Part shown: positions 31,785-39,483 of the stretch, in pieces
How the letters are laid out: every line of letters starts with the position of its first letter
Numbering within the stretch: position 1 is the stretch's first letter
From: Hymenobacter artigasi
Lineage (GTDB): Bacteria; Bacteroidota; Bacteroidia; Cytophagales; Hymenobacteraceae
Assembly: GCF_012275535.1 (NCBI RefSeq)
Contig: NZ_JAAVTK010000002.1
Coordinates: 271,755 to 335,754, forward strand
DNA length: 64,000 bases
Direction: 5' to 3'
Translations under genes and position numbers: made by a program
Notes under the pieces: generated by a model
Told to the model about the DNA's origin: nothing
What the model saw: the letters and a program-made list of their open reading frames with translations, nothing else
The model's database searches: none

Positions 31785-32720
31785 CTAGTGTTGGTTAGCG
31801 AGTTGCGCGGCCGGGGCCGTCGAAGTATTTTTTTGGGCGATGTGCGCCACGATATTCTTAAAAATCTGCAGCCCCTCCCCTTCCTCAGAAGCTTCCGGGC
31901 TCTGGCGGCGACGGCGGGCCCAGTCGGGGTGGTTATAGGCCGACAAAAACGCCTCTGGGTGCGGCATCAGACCAAACACCTGGCCCGTGGGGTCCGTGAG
32001 GCCGGCGCAGTTCAGGGCCGCGCCGTTGGGGTTGAAGGGGTACACATCGGTGGCACTGCCGTCGAAATCGGCGTAGGTCAGGCAGTTCAGGCCAGCGGTT
32101 TCGATGGCGGCCTGCGTGGCAGCGTCCGGAATCACCAGCCGGCCTTCGCCGTGACGCACGGGCACCTCCAGCCTGTCCATTCCGTTGAGGAAGGGCGTGT
32201 TCGACGCGGGGTTTACGCGGAGCGTCACCCACCGGTCCTCGTAGCGGCCGCTTGCGTTGTGGGTCAGCGTCACTTCGGGCACCACATTGCCCCCCAGGTT
32301 GGGCAGCAGGCCCAGCTTCACCAGCACCTGGAAGCCGTTGCAGATACCGAATACGAACTTGCCATTGGCAATGAACTGCTTAATGTCATCGAGCAGGGTG
32401 CGGCCGTGGGGGCCATTCTGGCGGTAGCGCAGCTTGTTGGCCAGCACCACGCCCGAGCCCAGGTCATCACCAAAGGAGAAGCCGCCGGGGAAGTTGAGGA
32501 TGTCGAAATCGTGGATGCTCACCTGCCCGTGCAGCACTTGGTTGAGGTGCACGATGGTAGCTTCCGCACCGGCCAGGCGGTAAGCCGCTGCGAATTCTTC
32601 TTCGCAGTTGATGCCGAAACCGGTCAGAATGAGGGCCTGCACGGCACCAGCCGAAGCAGTCGCGCCAGCTTGTGCCTCCGATTGAACTTTATGTGCTCTG
32701 TGAGCGCCGTCTTGTACCAT
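31785..32720 (-). CDS. purQ: FGAM synthase glutaminase subunit (long PurQ)
   Basis: 311 residues from the ATG at 32720. Class I glutamine amidotransferase that feeds ammonia to PurL. LILTGFGINCEEEFAAAYRL starts the core near residue 30. The nucleophile lies in KFVFGICNGFQVLVKLGLLP, and the His/Glu pair in LMPHPEAFLSAY. At over 280 core residues it is longer than stand-alone PurQ of the PurSQL type (about 225) and closer to the glutaminase domain of large fused PurL. It lies 41 bases after purL, as if the large enzyme had been split into two genes. Confidence 0.92.
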   Translation of the reverse strand: MVQDGAHRAHKVQSEAQAGATASAGAVQALILTGFGINCEEEFAAAYRLAGAEATIVHLNQVLHGQVSIHDFDILNFPGGFSFGDDLGSGVVLANKLRYRQNGPHGRTLLDDIKQFIANGKFVFGICNGFQVLVKLGLLPNLGGNVVPEVTLTHNASGRYEDRWVTLRVNPASNTPFLNGMDRLEVPVRHGEGRLVIPDAATQAAIETAGLNCLTYADFDGSATDVYPFNPNGAALNCAGLTDPTGQVFGLMPHPEAFLSAYNHPDWARRRRQSPEASEEGEGLQIFKNIVAHIAQKNTSTAPAAQLANQH

Positions 32721-32761
32721 TTCAAAAGTCTTTTGGGCCAATGGAAAAGGGTCTTGTGCTT

Positions 32762-35700
32762 TTAGAGCGAATTGGAGTGACTGAGGTTGTCTTTTGAAAC
32801 AACCCCAAGTAATTTGTTGACTGGGCCATTGGTCCAGGCGGCGCGGAGGGTGGCGGTATTGGCCGAAATAACCGGCTGGCCGGCGTGGCGCACGGTCAGC
32901 TGGCCATCCAGCGTCACGCGGCCGAGGCGGGTAGCGCGGCTACCGAGCAGCTGCTCGAAGGCCACCACGTCTTCCGGGGCCACCGTGGCCAGGAAGCGGG
33001 AATGCGACTCCGAAAACAGTTGCGTCGCCAGCGGCAGGCCAGCGGCGGGCAGGTCGATTTCTGCCCCGTAGCCGTAGCCGAAGGTGGTTTCGGCCAGCGC
33101 CACGGCGAGACCGCCGTCGCTCAGGTCGTGACAGGATTGGATGAGGCGCTGGTCGTTGGCTTGGCCCACCAGCGTGTACAAGGCCTTGGCTTTGGCGAAG
33201 TCCACCTTGGGCACATTGGCTCCCAGCTGGCCGTGCAGAGCGTAGAAATCGGAGCCGCCCAGCTCGTCGTGGGTTTCGCCGAGCAGGTATACCACGTCGT
33301 CGGCCTGCTTGAAATCGGAGGTCACGGCGCGGCGCACGTCTTCCATCTTGGCCGTCATCGAGTAGAGCACGGTGGGGGGCACCGAAATCTTCACGCCGTC
33401 GGCCTTGAAGTCGTTTTTCATCGAGTCCTTGCCGCTAGTGAGCGGGATGCAGTAGGCGGCGGTGGCGTCGCGCAGGGCTTCGCACATGCGCACCAGCTTG
33501 GCCAGCTTCTGCTTGCCATCGGGGTTGCTGGTGGCGTCGTACACCGAATCGGGCACGCAGAAGTTGTCGTTCACCGACCAGAAAATCCCGTCGCCGGGCG
33601 TCAGGTTCGGGAGCTTCCCTCCCACCGCGATAATCTGGCGCACGGCCTCGTCAAACGAGCCGGCCGACATATCATACGCGTCCAAATCGCCGTAGCGCGG
33701 GATGATGCCGTTGCTCACGGCCACGCCTTCCCAGCTCTCGAAATTAAAGCGTACCACGGCCGCGTCCTGCGGAGCCTGGCCGGTCGCGCCCATCAGAGGC
33801 TTCACAATGGTGCGGCCCTTCACCTCGTGGTCGTACTGGCGAATCACCGACTCGCGCGAGCAGATATTGAGCGAGCCTAGCAGCTGCGTCAGCGTCTCGG
33901 TGTAGTCAGCCGGCAGCGCAATGCGCGGCTGGCTCACCTCACCCCCAGCCCCTCTCCCGCGGAGAGGGGAGCCTGATGGTTCTATTGAGTGCATATCCGG
34001 TGCCCCCTCTCCACGGGAGAGGGGGTCAGGGGGTGAGGTGAACGTTGGCTCCGTCAGCGCCGGCCGCGTCCACTCCGCTTCCAGGATTTTGCGCGGTACG
34101 CCCTCGTGCAGGAAGTGCATGTTGAGGCGGGCTACCGGCGCGCCATCAAATCGCACGTCCAGGAAACCGTCGGCGGTGAAGTGGCCGATATCGGTCAACT
34201 CCACTTCCATTTCCTGGCCCAGCGCCGTGATTTCGGCCATTTTGCCGGGCTCCACCACCAGCGTAAACCGCTCCTGCGACTCGCTCACGAAAATCTCCCA
34301 GGGCCGCAGGCCGGGGTACTTCAGCGGTACTTTTTCCAACTCTACCACCGCGCCGCCGCTAATGCCGGCCAGCTCGCCCACGGAGGACGAAAGGCCGCCC
34401 GCGCCGTTGTCGGTGCTGCATTTCAGCAGGCCGCGGCGGGCCGCCAGCAGCAGGAAATCCATCGCCAGCTTTTGGGTGATGGGCGAGCCGATTTGCACGG
34501 CCGTGGCGGGCGCGGTTTCGTCCAGCTCGATGCTCGAAAACGTCGCGCCGTGAATGCCGTCCTTGCCTACCCGGCCGCCGGCCATGATGATGCGGTCGCC
34601 GGCATCTATGTTCTTTTCCCACGAATCCTTGCCCGCAAACTGCATCGGCATCACGGCGCCAGTACCGCAGTACACCAGCGGCTTGCCGGCGTACCGGTCG
34701 TCGAATACAATCGCGCCGTTCACTGTGGGCACGCCCGATTTATTGCCGCCGTCCTCAATGCCCTTGCGCACGCCTTCCAGAATGCGGCGCGGGTGCAGCT
34801 GCCCGGTCAGCAGCGGCCCGTCATATTCGGGGTTGCCGAAGCACAGCACGTTGGTATTGAACAGCAGCCGCGCGCCCCCGATGCCGGTGGCCAGCGGGTC
34901 GCGGTTGTTGCCCAGAATGCCCGTGATAGCCCCGCCGTAGGGGTCGATGGCCGAGGGCGAGTTGTGCGTTTCCACCTTCCACACAAACAGCGAGTCGGGG
35001 TTGATGCGTACCGCGCCGGCGTTGTCCGAGAATACCTTCACCAGCCAGTCGTTGCCGTTGGCGCGCAGCTGACGGTCAACCTCCGCAGTGGCGTCTTTGA
35101 TGTAGGTTTTGAAGAGCGAATCGACCTGCTTCTCCTCGCCCGTTGCCAGGTCTTTGTAGTTGATGAGGGCCGAAAACTCCTTATGCTTGCAGTGCTCCGA
35201 CCACGTCTGGGCGATGATTTCCAGCTCACAATCTGTGGGGTCGGCGGGCAGACCGGCGGCCTGCCGCTCGGCCTGCGTTTCAGCAGCGGCGAAGTGGTCG
35301 CGCACGGCCTGCATTTCCTCCAGATTCAGGGCGTAGATGTTCTCCTTCGAGAGCTGCACCAACTCCGCATCGCTGCGGCCGGTGAGGGAAATAACTTCGG
35401 TAATAGCTTCGGCCCCGCCGCCGGGGCGGGGCGTGTAGTCGCGGATGCCGTCGGCCACACGGCCCACTTCCAGCCAGTTGATGAGCTTGTTGCCGAGCAG
35501 TTCTTCTGCGATGCGGCGCAGGTCAGATTCGGGCAGGTCGTTTTCGAGCAGGTAGAGCTTCTTACTAAAAATGTGCTGGGTGTGCACGTCCAGCGGCTCA
35601 TTCAGGATGTCGGCGAGGGCGTTTTGGGCGGAGGTGCCTTCGTCGTCGGTCACGCCGGGACGGCGGGCTACCAGAATATAAGTGGCGAACCCTTCAGCAC

Positions 35701-35938
35701 CGGTCAACTCGTTCAGGCGCACGTCGTGCAGCACCGGGTCGGCGAGGCAGCGGGTGGCGAAATCATGCAGCTGGGTTTCGCTGAGCGGGTAGCGCACCGT
35801 GTAGAGGGCGGCGCTGCGCACGCGGCCGGTGGCCAGGCCGAGGTGGCGGGCGGCGGCTTCGGCCACGCGCTGGCCGTCGCCGTCGTGCTGGCCGGGTTTC
35901 AGCGTGAGCTGGATGGTGTGGGTGGTGTTGTCAGACAT
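32762..35938 (-). CDS. purL: FGAM synthase large subunit with an in-frame repeat insertion
   Basis: 1058 residues from the ATG at 35938. It converts FGAR to FGAM with ATP and ammonia. The N-terminal PurS-like region (about 1-150), linker (IAQTWSEHCKHKEFSALI) and two synthase halves (VWKVETHNSPSAIDPYGGA, LLKCSTDNGAGGLSSSVGEL, LTSGKDSMKNDF and SCHDLSDGGLAVALAET) are intact. The glutaminase domain is separate (purQ). Residues about 632-668 (TSPPDPLSRGEG ... SPLRGRGAGGEV) are not PurL-like: they are the translation of a family A palindromic element lying in frame between the two halves. The operon context suggests the gene still works. Confidence 0.93.
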   Translation of the reverse strand: MSDNTTHTIQLTLKPGQHDGDGQRVAEAAARHLGLATGRVRSAALYTVRYPLSETQLHDFATRCLADPVLHDVRLNELTGAEGFATYILVARRPGVTDDEGTSAQNALADILNEPLDVHTQHIFSKKLYLLENDLPESDLRRIAEELLGNKLINWLEVGRVADGIRDYTPRPGGGAEAITEVISLTGRSDAELVQLSKENIYALNLEEMQAVRDHFAAAETQAERQAAGLPADPTDCELEIIAQTWSEHCKHKEFSALINYKDLATGEEKQVDSLFKTYIKDATAEVDRQLRANGNDWLVKVFSDNAGAVRINPDSLFVWKVETHNSPSAIDPYGGAITGILGNNRDPLATGIGGARLLFNTNVLCFGNPEYDGPLLTGQLHPRRILEGVRKGIEDGGNKSGVPTVNGAIVFDDRYAGKPLVYCGTGAVMPMQFAGKDSWEKNIDAGDRIIMAGGRVGKDGIHGATFSSIELDETAPATAVQIGSPITQKLAMDFLLLAARRGLLKCSTDNGAGGLSSSVGELAGISGGAVVELEKVPLKYPGLRPWEIFVSESQERFTLVVEPGKMAEITALGQEMEVELTDIGHFTADGFLDVRFDGAPVARLNMHFLHEGVPRKILEAEWTRPALTEPTFTSPPDPLSRGEGAPDMHSIEPSGSPLRGRGAGGEVSQPRIALPADYTETLTQLLGSLNICSRESVIRQYDHEVKGRTIVKPLMGATGQAPQDAAVVRFNFESWEGVAVSNGIIPRYGDLDAYDMSAGSFDEAVRQIIAVGGKLPNLTPGDGIFWSVNDNFCVPDSVYDATSNPDGKQKLAKLVRMCEALRDATAAYCIPLTSGKDSMKNDFKADGVKISVPPTVLYSMTAKMEDVRRAVTSDFKQADDVVYLLGETHDELGGSDFYALHGQLGANVPKVDFAKAKALYTLVGQANDQRLIQSCHDLSDGGLAVALAETTFGYGYGAEIDLPAAGLPLATQLFSESHSRFLATVAPEDVVAFEQLLGSRATRLGRVTLDGQLTVRHAGQPVISANTATLRAAWTNGPVNKLLGVVSKDNLSHSNSL
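33934..34045. repeat. GC-rich palindromic element (family A) inside purL
   Basis: The left arm CTCACCTCACCCCCAGCCCC begins at 33934. The right arm ends GGGGGTGAGGTGAAC at 34045. Both carry the internal CTCTCC/GGAGAG hairpin. The spacer is short (about 25 bases). Its length of about 111 bases is a multiple of three and all codons are sense in the purL frame. Confidence 0.9.
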
Positions 35939-35952
35939 CAATAATATCAGAA

Positions 35953-36067
35953 GGTCATGCTGAGCGAAGCCGAAGCATCTCTAACGCACAACTAATTATT
36001 TACTATCACAACGAAGCGGTAGAGATGCTTCGGTCTCTGCTTGATGCGCAGAATGCTCAGCATGACG
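35953..36067. repeat. Inverted repeat of the GTCATGCTGAGCG family (family B)
   Basis: GGTCATGCTGAGCGAAGCCG and onward at 35953-35987 is imperfectly complementary to 36016-36067. One arm has a 17-base insert. The spacer contains TAATTATTTACT. It is the same family as 59040-59131. It lies between pyrE and purL. Confidence 0.85.
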
Positions 36068-36100
36068 TTCAAGCTGGGCTTTCGGGTCTTCACTCTCCTA

Positions 36101-36727
36101 CTAAAACGCTTTCTCCGGCCGACTGCCGGGCTTCACTACCGGCACGCCGGCGGTGCACAAAGGGCAGCTCTCGGGGGCAAAGGTCGCTGCCTGCACTTTT
36201 AAAAGCGCGAAATGCGGGAAATCCAGCCCACCATTTCCGCCCGTGCGGTCAATCAGCGAAGCCACGGCCAGCACTTCTGCACCCATTTCTCGCAGCACCT
36301 TAGCTACTTCCAGGGTGCTTTTGCCAGTCGTCACCACATCTTCGGCAATAACCACTCTTTCGCCCGGTTCGATGGTGAAGCCGCGCCGCAGCGTCATTTG
36401 CCCATCCGCGTCGCGCTCCGTAAAAATGCCGGGCACGCCCAGCTGCCGGGCCAGCTCGTAGCCAATCACCACGCCGCCCATGGCGGGGCCTACCACCACG
36501 TCGGGCTGCAGGCCAGCGGCCTGAATCTGGCCGGCCAGCGCAGCGGCGGCGGGCGCGGCCAGTTCCGGGCGGCGCAGGAAGCGGGCGCACTGCACGTAGG
36601 TATCGGAGTGCAGGCCCGACGACAGCCGGAAGTGCCCGCGCAACAGGGCATCTTCCTGGTGCAACTGCTCGGTCAGCAGCTCGGCATCGAGGGCAATGGG
36701 CGAATGAGCTTGGGTATTTTCAGTCAT
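36101..36727 (-). CDS. pyrE: Orotate phosphoribosyltransferase
   Basis: 208 residues from the ATG at 36727; an ATG at 36748 would add 7 residues and would start directly at the foot of a hairpin. It makes OMP from orotate and PRPP. Substrate blocks: LSSGLHSDTYVQCARFL and VVVGPAMGGVVIGYELAR, with the PRPP loop VVIAEDVVTTGKSTLEV. The C-terminal ESCPLCTAGVPVVKPGSR contains a CxxC, as in some bacterial OPRTs. It follows pyrF in the same orientation. Confidence 0.93.
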   Translation of the reverse strand: MTENTQAHSPIALDAELLTEQLHQEDALLRGHFRLSSGLHSDTYVQCARFLRRPELAAPAAAALAGQIQAAGLQPDVVVGPAMGGVVIGYELARQLGVPGIFTERDADGQMTLRRGFTIEPGERVVIAEDVVTTGKSTLEVAKVLREMGAEVLAVASLIDRTGGNGGLDFPHFALLKVQAATFAPESCPLCTAGVPVVKPGSRPEKAF

Positions 36728-36750
36728 TTGATTTGAAAAGACTAACATGC

Positions 36751-36776
36751 AAAAAGCCGCGGTGAAGCGGCTTTTT
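36751..36776. terminator. Hairpin between pyrF and pyrE, terminator- or attenuator-like
   Basis: AAAAAGCCGC (36751-36760) pairs with GCGGCTTTTT (36767-36776) with a 6-base loop. On the minus strand the stem ends in five T, then GC and ATG. It begins 3 bases after the pyrF stop. It therefore sits just before pyrE translation begins, reminiscent of the E. coli pyrE attenuator. Confidence 0.8.
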
Positions 36777-36779
36777 GGT

Positions 36780-37559
36780 TCAGGCGTGAGCGGGGCTCGT
36801 CACGGCCCGGAATTCGTTGATTTGTTCCTGCAGCTCCCGGGCAGCGGCTCCGGCATCGGGAGCCTGCCAGATTCCCCGCGAGGAGTTAATGAGCAGGCCG
36901 CTGCCATCCTGGCGCAGGCCGGCCCGCAGCGTAGCGGAGAGGTCGCCGCCCTGCACGCCAATTCCTGGTACCAGGAACCATTGCTCGGGGCAGGCGGCGC
37001 GGAGCTTGGCCACGGTGGCCGGCTCGGTCGCGCCCACTACCAGGCCCACCGTTGAGTCGGGTATTTCCTCATCCATCAGCTTGGCCAGGCGGGCGGCCCA
37101 GTCGCTGATGGAGCCGCCGCGCGTCATGGCGGCATCCTGCAGGCCGTGCTGAGGCTTGTTGGAAGTTTTCGCGAGGGAGAAAACGATTTTGCCGGGCCGG
37201 GCGAAGGGCCGGATGGTGTCGTCGCCCATGTAGGGGTTCACGGTTACGCCGTCGGCCCCCACAATGTCATAGGAGAAGCGGGCATACTGCTCGGCCGTGT
37301 TGGCGATGTCGCCGAATTTGCCGTCCAGAATCACCGGAATGTCCTTCGGGATATCACGCACGGTCTGCTGAAGCAGAGCCACGCCGTTTTCACGGCTCAG
37401 AAAGAAGGCCAGATTGGGTTTGAAAGCCGCCGCGTAGGGCGCGGCCTGGGCAATGACTTCGCGCAGGCGGCGGGCCACGGTGGCATCGTCGCCGGTGGGG
37501 TCGAGGCCGACACAGAGCAGGGAATTAGCGGCTTGAACGCGGGATATGAGCTTTTGCAT
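36780..37559 (-). CDS. pyrF: Orotidine 5'-phosphate decarboxylase, long (type 2) form
   Basis: 259 residues from the ATG at 37559. It converts OMP to UMP. Blocks: LLCVGLDPTGDDA, YAAAFKPNLAFFLSRE, the catalytic VILDGKFGDIANTAEQYA (Lys/Asp charge network), GVTVNPYMGDDTIRPF and LVPGIGVQGGDLSATLRAG. The sequence belongs to the subgroup with the TVNPYMGxD insert typical of actinobacterial, myxobacterial and Bacteroidota enzymes. Confidence 0.95.
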   Translation of the reverse strand: MQKLISRVQAANSLLCVGLDPTGDDATVARRLREVIAQAAPYAAAFKPNLAFFLSRENGVALLQQTVRDIPKDIPVILDGKFGDIANTAEQYARFSYDIVGADGVTVNPYMGDDTIRPFARPGKIVFSLAKTSNKPQHGLQDAAMTRGGSISDWAARLAKLMDEEIPDSTVGLVVGATEPATVAKLRAACPEQWFLVPGIGVQGGDLSATLRAGLRQDGSGLLINSSRGIWQAPDAGAAARELQEQINEFRAVTSPAHA

Positions 37560-37653
37560 GAGACCAGGTGGGTGGGAATAGTGGAGTGAATGGCGAAGAA
37601 TGAAGCAAACAAGGTAACAGCCGCCGGCCAAACCGGCACTACTGCCCGGCCGC

Positions 37654-38502
37654 CTAATTCGTGGGCAGCGCCGCGTGCGCCACCTCGGCCGCCAGCCGCG
37701 CCGAGAGGCCCGGCGACAGCCATTCGCCGCTGGCCACCTGCACGGCCTGCGCTCCTACGCGCAGGTAGTCCTGCACGTCGCGCAGCGTAAAAATGCCGCC
37801 CGTACCGAAGATGGGCAGCGTCAGTTTCTCGTCATTGGCCAGCTCCCACACGCAGCGCTGGGCCAGCGGCCGCAGCGCCTCGCCCGAGAGGCCGCCCACC
37901 AGCGGCGCGGCGGCGCGGTCGGTGGGCAGGTGCAATACCTTCAGGGTGTTGGTAGCAGCCAGGGCGGTCGCACCGCCCTCCTGCGCCGCCAGGGCCAAGC
38001 CCCGGATGTGGTCGGGCCACGGCGGCAGCTTCACAATCACGGCCGCATTGTCGCGCAGCTCGTTGCGCACGGCCTCGGTGGCCTCGCGCACGAACCGGGC
38101 CGTTATATCGCCCCCCGAGCCACCGGCTGGTACGGTAATGTATACCTCTACCCCGGCCAGCTGCTCGCCCACTTCCCGTTGCAGGTAGCGGGCAATTTTA
38201 CGGAAGCCCGGCACGCCCGGCGCCGTAATACTCACAAATACCGGCACGCCGAAGCGGCGCAGGCGCGGCAGGTGCTCCTGCACCAGTCCTTCAGCCCCTT
38301 CGGTGCGCAGGTCGGTGCGGTTGAGCAGGGTTTGGTCGGCTACCTGCAGGATGCCTTCGTCGCCGGGCAGGCCGGCGCGGGGCTCCATAGTTACGGTTTT
38401 AGTGAAAATCGCGCCCAACTGCTCGTACCCCAGGCCGTCGAGCTCCCACGGGGCCGCCGCCAGGCACACCGCATTCTGTAACGTTATGGCTCCGAGTTTC
38501 AT
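37654..38502 (-). CDS. Dihydroorotate dehydrogenase-like FMN protein with altered catalytic loop
   Basis: 282 residues with a class 1-type DHODH layout: FMN-contact Lys35 in IFTKTVTMEPR, Lys158 in VIVKLPPW, ATNT at 183-186, GGLSGEAL and the phosphate-binding GTGGIFTLRDVQDYLRVGA. The loop that carries the catalytic base in class 1 enzymes (NxSCPN) reads YITVPAGG at 121-128, so the Cys is a Val. It heads the pyr-pur cluster, so dihydroorotate oxidation is the natural guess. The missing base makes that uncertain, and a genuine pyrD may exist elsewhere. Confidence 0.75.
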   Translation of the reverse strand: MKLGAITLQNAVCLAAAPWELDGLGYEQLGAIFTKTVTMEPRAGLPGDEGILQVADQTLLNRTDLRTEGAEGLVQEHLPRLRRFGVPVFVSITAPGVPGFRKIARYLQREVGEQLAGVEVYITVPAGGSGGDITARFVREATEAVRNELRDNAAVIVKLPPWPDHIRGLALAAQEGGATALAATNTLKVLHLPTDRAAAPLVGGLSGEALRPLAQRCVWELANDEKLTLPIFGTGGIFTLRDVQDYLRVGAQAVQVASGEWLSPGLSARLAAEVAHAALPTN

Positions 38503-38536
38503 AAGCTGTATTGTTATAATGTTCGCCTCGCCACTT

Positions 38537-38695
38537 GGTCCTCTCCCCGATGGATAGGGGGGGGGGAAACCAGACGACTTATTTAAATTTACTGCCCATC
38601 AGGCCAACTTCACTTTTAATATCCCCACCCAAAACCAGACTAGCGTTAAAAACCAGTTCCCCATCTCCAACAGAGAAGGGGGCTAGGGGCCGTGC
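38537..38695. repeat. Degenerate palindromic element (family A relic)
   Basis: CCTCTCCCCGATGGATAGGG near 38541 and CCCCATCTCCAACAGAGAAG near 38660 resemble decayed family A arms around an AT-rich spacer. The match is poor and no full stem remains. Confidence 0.45.
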
Positions 38696-38728
38696 CCGGC
38701 AGGGATGAGGCATCACATCAGAACGAGA

Positions 38729-38891
38729 CTAGATGACATTGTCGCGGTTAATCAGGAAGGGCACACACTCTCGAATATCCGTCTGGCCTACCGCCATGCG
38801 CTTGGGGCCGGTGCCTAAGGTCGCTGTTGCCGGTGTGGGCCGAGGCGAGAGTGGCTGCGACTACCTTGAGGGCGAGGGTGTTGACATCCAT
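38729..38891 (-). pseudogene. Frameshifted small coding fragment
   Basis: Reading the minus strand from the ATG at 38891 gives MDVNTLALKVVAATLASAHT, coding-like. After about 24 codons it continues better in another frame, as GTGPKRMAVGQTDIRECVPF followed by LINRDNVI and a stop. The total length is 163 bases, one more than a multiple of three, so a single extra base would explain the break. It could be a decayed gene, a sequencing error or chance. I do not recognise the family. Confidence 0.35.
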
Positions 38892-38954
38892 GAATATTAG
38901 TCAAAAGAGCGTTTAGACTGAACAGCTGGGGAGAAAACCGAGCTAACCGCGCAT

Positions 38955-38982
38955 AAAAAAACCGTTTCGGAATCCGAAACGG
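38955..38982 (-). terminator. Rho-independent terminator (minus strand)
   Basis: CCGTTTCGG (38962-38970) pairs with CCGAAACGG (38974-38982) with a 3-base loop. Seven A precede it on plus, which gives a T-run on the minus strand. It closes the candidate RNA unit that starts near 39125. Confidence 0.85.
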
Positions 38983-39125
38983 CGGCGGGGCAGCAACAAG
39001 AAGAAACAGCAGAAATACCGGCGGCAAAATCGGAAAAACCGACGGCGGCGAAGACCTTTCGGTCCTCTCGCGGGTCGCTGCTGAGCAGGGTCCCGCGCTC
39101 TATCAACTGGTGTTTGGGTTGAAGC
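38955..39125 (-). ncRNA. Candidate small RNA or leader transcript (about 170 nt)
   Basis: A promoter (39132-39161) and a strong terminator (38955-38982) define a minus-strand unit of about 170 bases with no convincing protein: the three reading frames give Arg/Phe-, Cys/Ser- or Pro-rich nonsense. Several GC-rich stems can form, for example CGCGGGACC...GCGACCCGCG and GGACCGAAAGGTC. It does not match tmRNA, RNase P or SRP RNA as I know them. It might also be a regulatory leader for the small fragment at 38729-38891. Confidence 0.4.
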
Positions 39126-39131
39126 ACGGTG

Positions 39132-39161
39132 CAAAATTACGGAATGTTTACGCCGGGCAAA
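39132..39161 (-). promoter_or_regulatory. Candidate promoter of the small RNA
   Basis: On the minus strand TTTG (39161-39158), 18 bases and TAATTTTG (39139-39132). Both boxes match the Bacteroidota consensus; the spacer is one base short. The surrounding bases are AT-rich. Confidence 0.5.
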
Positions 39162-39359
39162 CATTGGTAATGTTACCTTTTTGTTGGGCACTCATTTTTC
39201 AACTTTCGTTTTCGCCCTAACTGGCTAATCGACGCGCTTTTCACCCAGCTTTTTTGCTTCGGAAAAAATTCGGGCCTTCGTAACTAATTGCTTTGCAAGG
39301 ACAACGTGCCGTAACTTTGGCTGTTTATTCAGGATATGTAGCCTTCATCTGCATTCAGC

Positions 39360-39412
39360 GGAAAGTAAAAAGCCCCTGAAATACACGGTATTTCAGGGGC
39401 TTTTTACTTTCC
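39360..39412. terminator. Bidirectional terminator with 25-bp perfect stem
   Basis: 39360-39384 and 39388-39412 are exact reverse complements with a 3-base loop. The stem contains AAAAAGCCCCTGAAATAC and ends in T/A runs on both strands. It lies 72 bases beyond the stop of the nuclease gene (minus). Confidence 0.93.
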
Positions 39413-39483
39413 GGCCGGCTTGCTTGCTATAACTGTAATTAATCGGCCAGAAACCGGGCGAAAATTGTAATTATGGCCACAAC

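Noticed and set aside
38729..38891. Intact small gene
   Set aside because: The best translation requires a frame change after about 24 codons, so it is listed as a broken fragment instead.
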